64,000 nt of DNA from Diploscapter coronatus (Eukaryota; Nematoda; Chromadorea; Rhabditida; Rhabditidae). Position numbers and translations under genes: made by a program. The notes under the pieces were generated by a model. That model ran no database searches, was not told the origin of the DNA, and was given only the letters and a program-made list of their open reading frames with translations. The stretch's first letter is position 1; each line of letters starts with the position of its first letter. The stretch covers positions 69,207,249 through 69,271,248 of the forward strand of contig OZ038423.1 of the NCBI GenBank assembly GCA_964036155.1, read 5' to 3'. Shown here piece by piece: positions 60,701 through 63,700 of the stretch.

Positions 60701-63700
60701 CCTTGGATTTGGCGTCCTGCTAAATCAACTCGGTTGTATTGTTCAAATGCAATTCTAAATCACTCACATCTTTCTTCGCCTTCTCGGCCTTCTCGGCTTC
60801 GGCCTTGGTCTTGGCTTCTTCAGCCTTGGTCTTCTCTGCTTCGGCCTTGGTCTTGGCTTCTTCCTGAAAGACACTCGGTAATTTCAAGAATCGATTTAGA
60901 AATCTCACCTCCTTCTTCAGTTTGTCGGCCTCGGCCTTGGATTTGGCGTCCTGCTAAATCAACTCGGTTGTATTTTTCAAATGCAATTCTAAATCACTCA
61001 CGTCTTTCTTCGCCTTCTCGGCCTTCTCGGCTTCGGCCTTGGTCTTGGCTTCTTCAGCCTTGGTCTTCTCGGCTTCAGCCTTAGCCTTGGCTTCTTCCTG
61101 AAAGACACTCGGTAATTTCAAGAATCGATTTAGAAATCTCACCTCCTTCTTCAGTTTGTCGGCCTCTGCCTTGGATTTGGCGTCCTGCTAAATCAACTCG
61201 GTTGTATTTTTCAAATGCAATTCTAAATCACTCACGTCTTTCTTCGCCTTCTCGGCCTTCTCGGCTTCGGCCTTGGTCTTGGCTTCTTCAGCCTTGGTCT
61301 TCTCGGCTTCGGCCTTGGTCTTCTCGGCTTCGGCCTTAGCCTTGGCTTCTTCCTGAAAGACACTCGGTAATTTCAAGAATCGATTTAGAAATCTCACCTC
61401 CTTCTTCAGTTTGTCGGCCTCTGCCTTGGATTTGGCGTCCTGCTAAATCAACTCGGTTGTATTTTTCAAATGCAATTCTAAATCACTCACGTCTTTCTTC
61501 GCCTTCTCGGCCTTCTCGGCTTCGGCCTTGGTCTTGGCTTCTTCAGCCTTGGTCTTCTCGGCTTCAGCCTTGGTCTTCTCGGCTTCAGCCTTAGCCTTGG
61601 CTTCTTCCTGAAAGACACTCGGTAATTTCAAAGGTTGTTATGAAAATCTCACCTCCTTCTTCAGTTTGTCGGCCTCGGCCTTGGATTTGGCGTCCTGCTA
61701 AATCAACTCGGTTGTATTGTTCAAATGCAATTCTAAATCACTCACATCTTTCTTCGCCTTCTCGGCCTTCTCGGCTTCGGCCTTGGTCTTGGCTTCTTCA
61801 GCCTTGGTCTTCTCGGCTTCAGCCTTAGCCTTGGCTTCTTCCTGAAAGACACTCGGTAATTTCAAAGGTTGTTATGAAAATCTCACCTCCTTCTTCAGTT
61901 TGTCGGCCTCGGCCTTGGATTTGGCGTCCTGCTAAATCAACTCGGTTGTATTTTTCAAATGCAATTCTAAATCACTCACGTCTTTCTTCGCCTTCTCGGC
62001 CTTCTCGGCTTCGGCCTTGGTCTTGGCTTCTTCAGCCTTGGTCTTCTCGGCTTCGGCCTTGGTCTTCTCGGCTTCGGCCTTAGCCTTGGCTTCTTCCTGA
62101 AAGACACTCGGTAATTTCAAAGGTTGTTATGAAAATCTCACCTCCTTCTTCAGTTTGTCGGCCTCGGCCTTGGATTTGGCGTCCTGCTAAATCAACTCGG
62201 TTGTATTTTTCAAATGCAATTCTAAATCACTCACGTCTTTCTTCGCCTTCTCGGCCTTCTCGGCTTCGGCCTTGGTCTTGGCTTCTTCAGCCTTGGTCTT
62301 CTCGGCTTCGGCCTTGGTCTTCTCGGCTTCAGCCTTAGCCTTGGCTTCTTCCTGAAAGACACTCGGTAATTTCAAAGGTTGTTATGAAAATCTCACCTCC
62401 TTCTTCAGTTTGTCGGCCTCGGCCTTGGATTTGGCGTCCTGCTAAATCAACTCGGTTGTATTGTTCAAATGCAATTCTAAATCACTCACATCTTTCTTCG
62501 CCTTCTCGGCCTTCTCGGCTTCAGCCTTGGTCTTCTCTGCTTCGGCCTTGGTCTTGGCTTCTTCCTGAAAGACACTCGGTAATTTCAAAGGTTGTTATGA
62601 AAATCTCACCTCCTTCTTCAGTTTGTCGGCCTCGGCCTTGGATTTGGCGTCCTGCTAAATCAACTCGGTTGTATTTTTCAAATGCAATTCTAAATCACTC
62701 ACGTCTTTCTTCGCCTTCTCGGCCTTCTCGGCTTCGGCCTTGGTCTTGGCTTCTTCAGCCTTGGTCTTCTCGGCTTCGGCCTTGGTCTTCTCGGCTTCAG
62801 CCTTAGCCTTGGCTTCTTCCTGAAAGACACTCGGTAATTTCAAAGGTTGTTATGAAAATCTCACCTCCTTCTTCAGTTTGTCGGCCTCGGCCTTGGATTT
62901 GGCGTCCTGCTAAATCAACTCGGTTGTATTGTTCAAATGCAATTCTAAATCACTCACATCTTTCTTCGCCTTCTCGGCCTTCTCGGCTTCAGCCTTGGTC
63001 TTCTCTGCTTCGGCCTTGGTCTTGGCTTCTTCCTGAAAGACACTCGGTAATTTCAAGAATCGATTTAGAAATCTCACCTCCTTCTTCAGTTTGTCGGCCT
63101 CGGCCTTGGATTTGGCGTCCTGCTAAATCAACTCGGTTGTATTGTTCAAATGCAATTCTAAATCACTCACGTCTTTCTTCGCCTTCTCGGCCTTCTCGGC
63201 TTCGGCCTTGGTCTTGGCTTCTTCAGCCTTGGTCTTCTCGGCTTCGGCCTTAGCCTTGGCTTCTTCCTGAAAGACACTCGGTAATTTCAAAGGTTGTTAT
63301 GAAAATCTCACCTCCTTCTTCAGTTTGTCGGCCTCTGCCTTGGATTTGGCGTCCTGCTAAATCAACTCGGTTGTATTGTTCAAATGCAATTCTAAATCAC
63401 TCACATCTTTCTTCGCCTTCTCGGCCTTCTCGGCTTCGGCCTTGGTCTTGGCTTCTTCAGCCTTGGTCTTCTCGGCTTCGGCCTTGGTCTTCTCGGCTTC
63501 AGCCTTAGCCTTGGCTTCTTCCTGAAAGACACTCGGTAATTTCAAAGGTTGTTATGAAAATCTCACCTCCTTCTTCAGTTTGTCGGCCTCTGCCTTGGAT
63601 TTGGCGTCCTGCTAAATCAACTCGGTTGTATTGTTCAAATGCAATTCTAAATCACTCACATCTTTCTTCGCCTTCTCAGCTTCAGCCTTGGCCTTCTCTG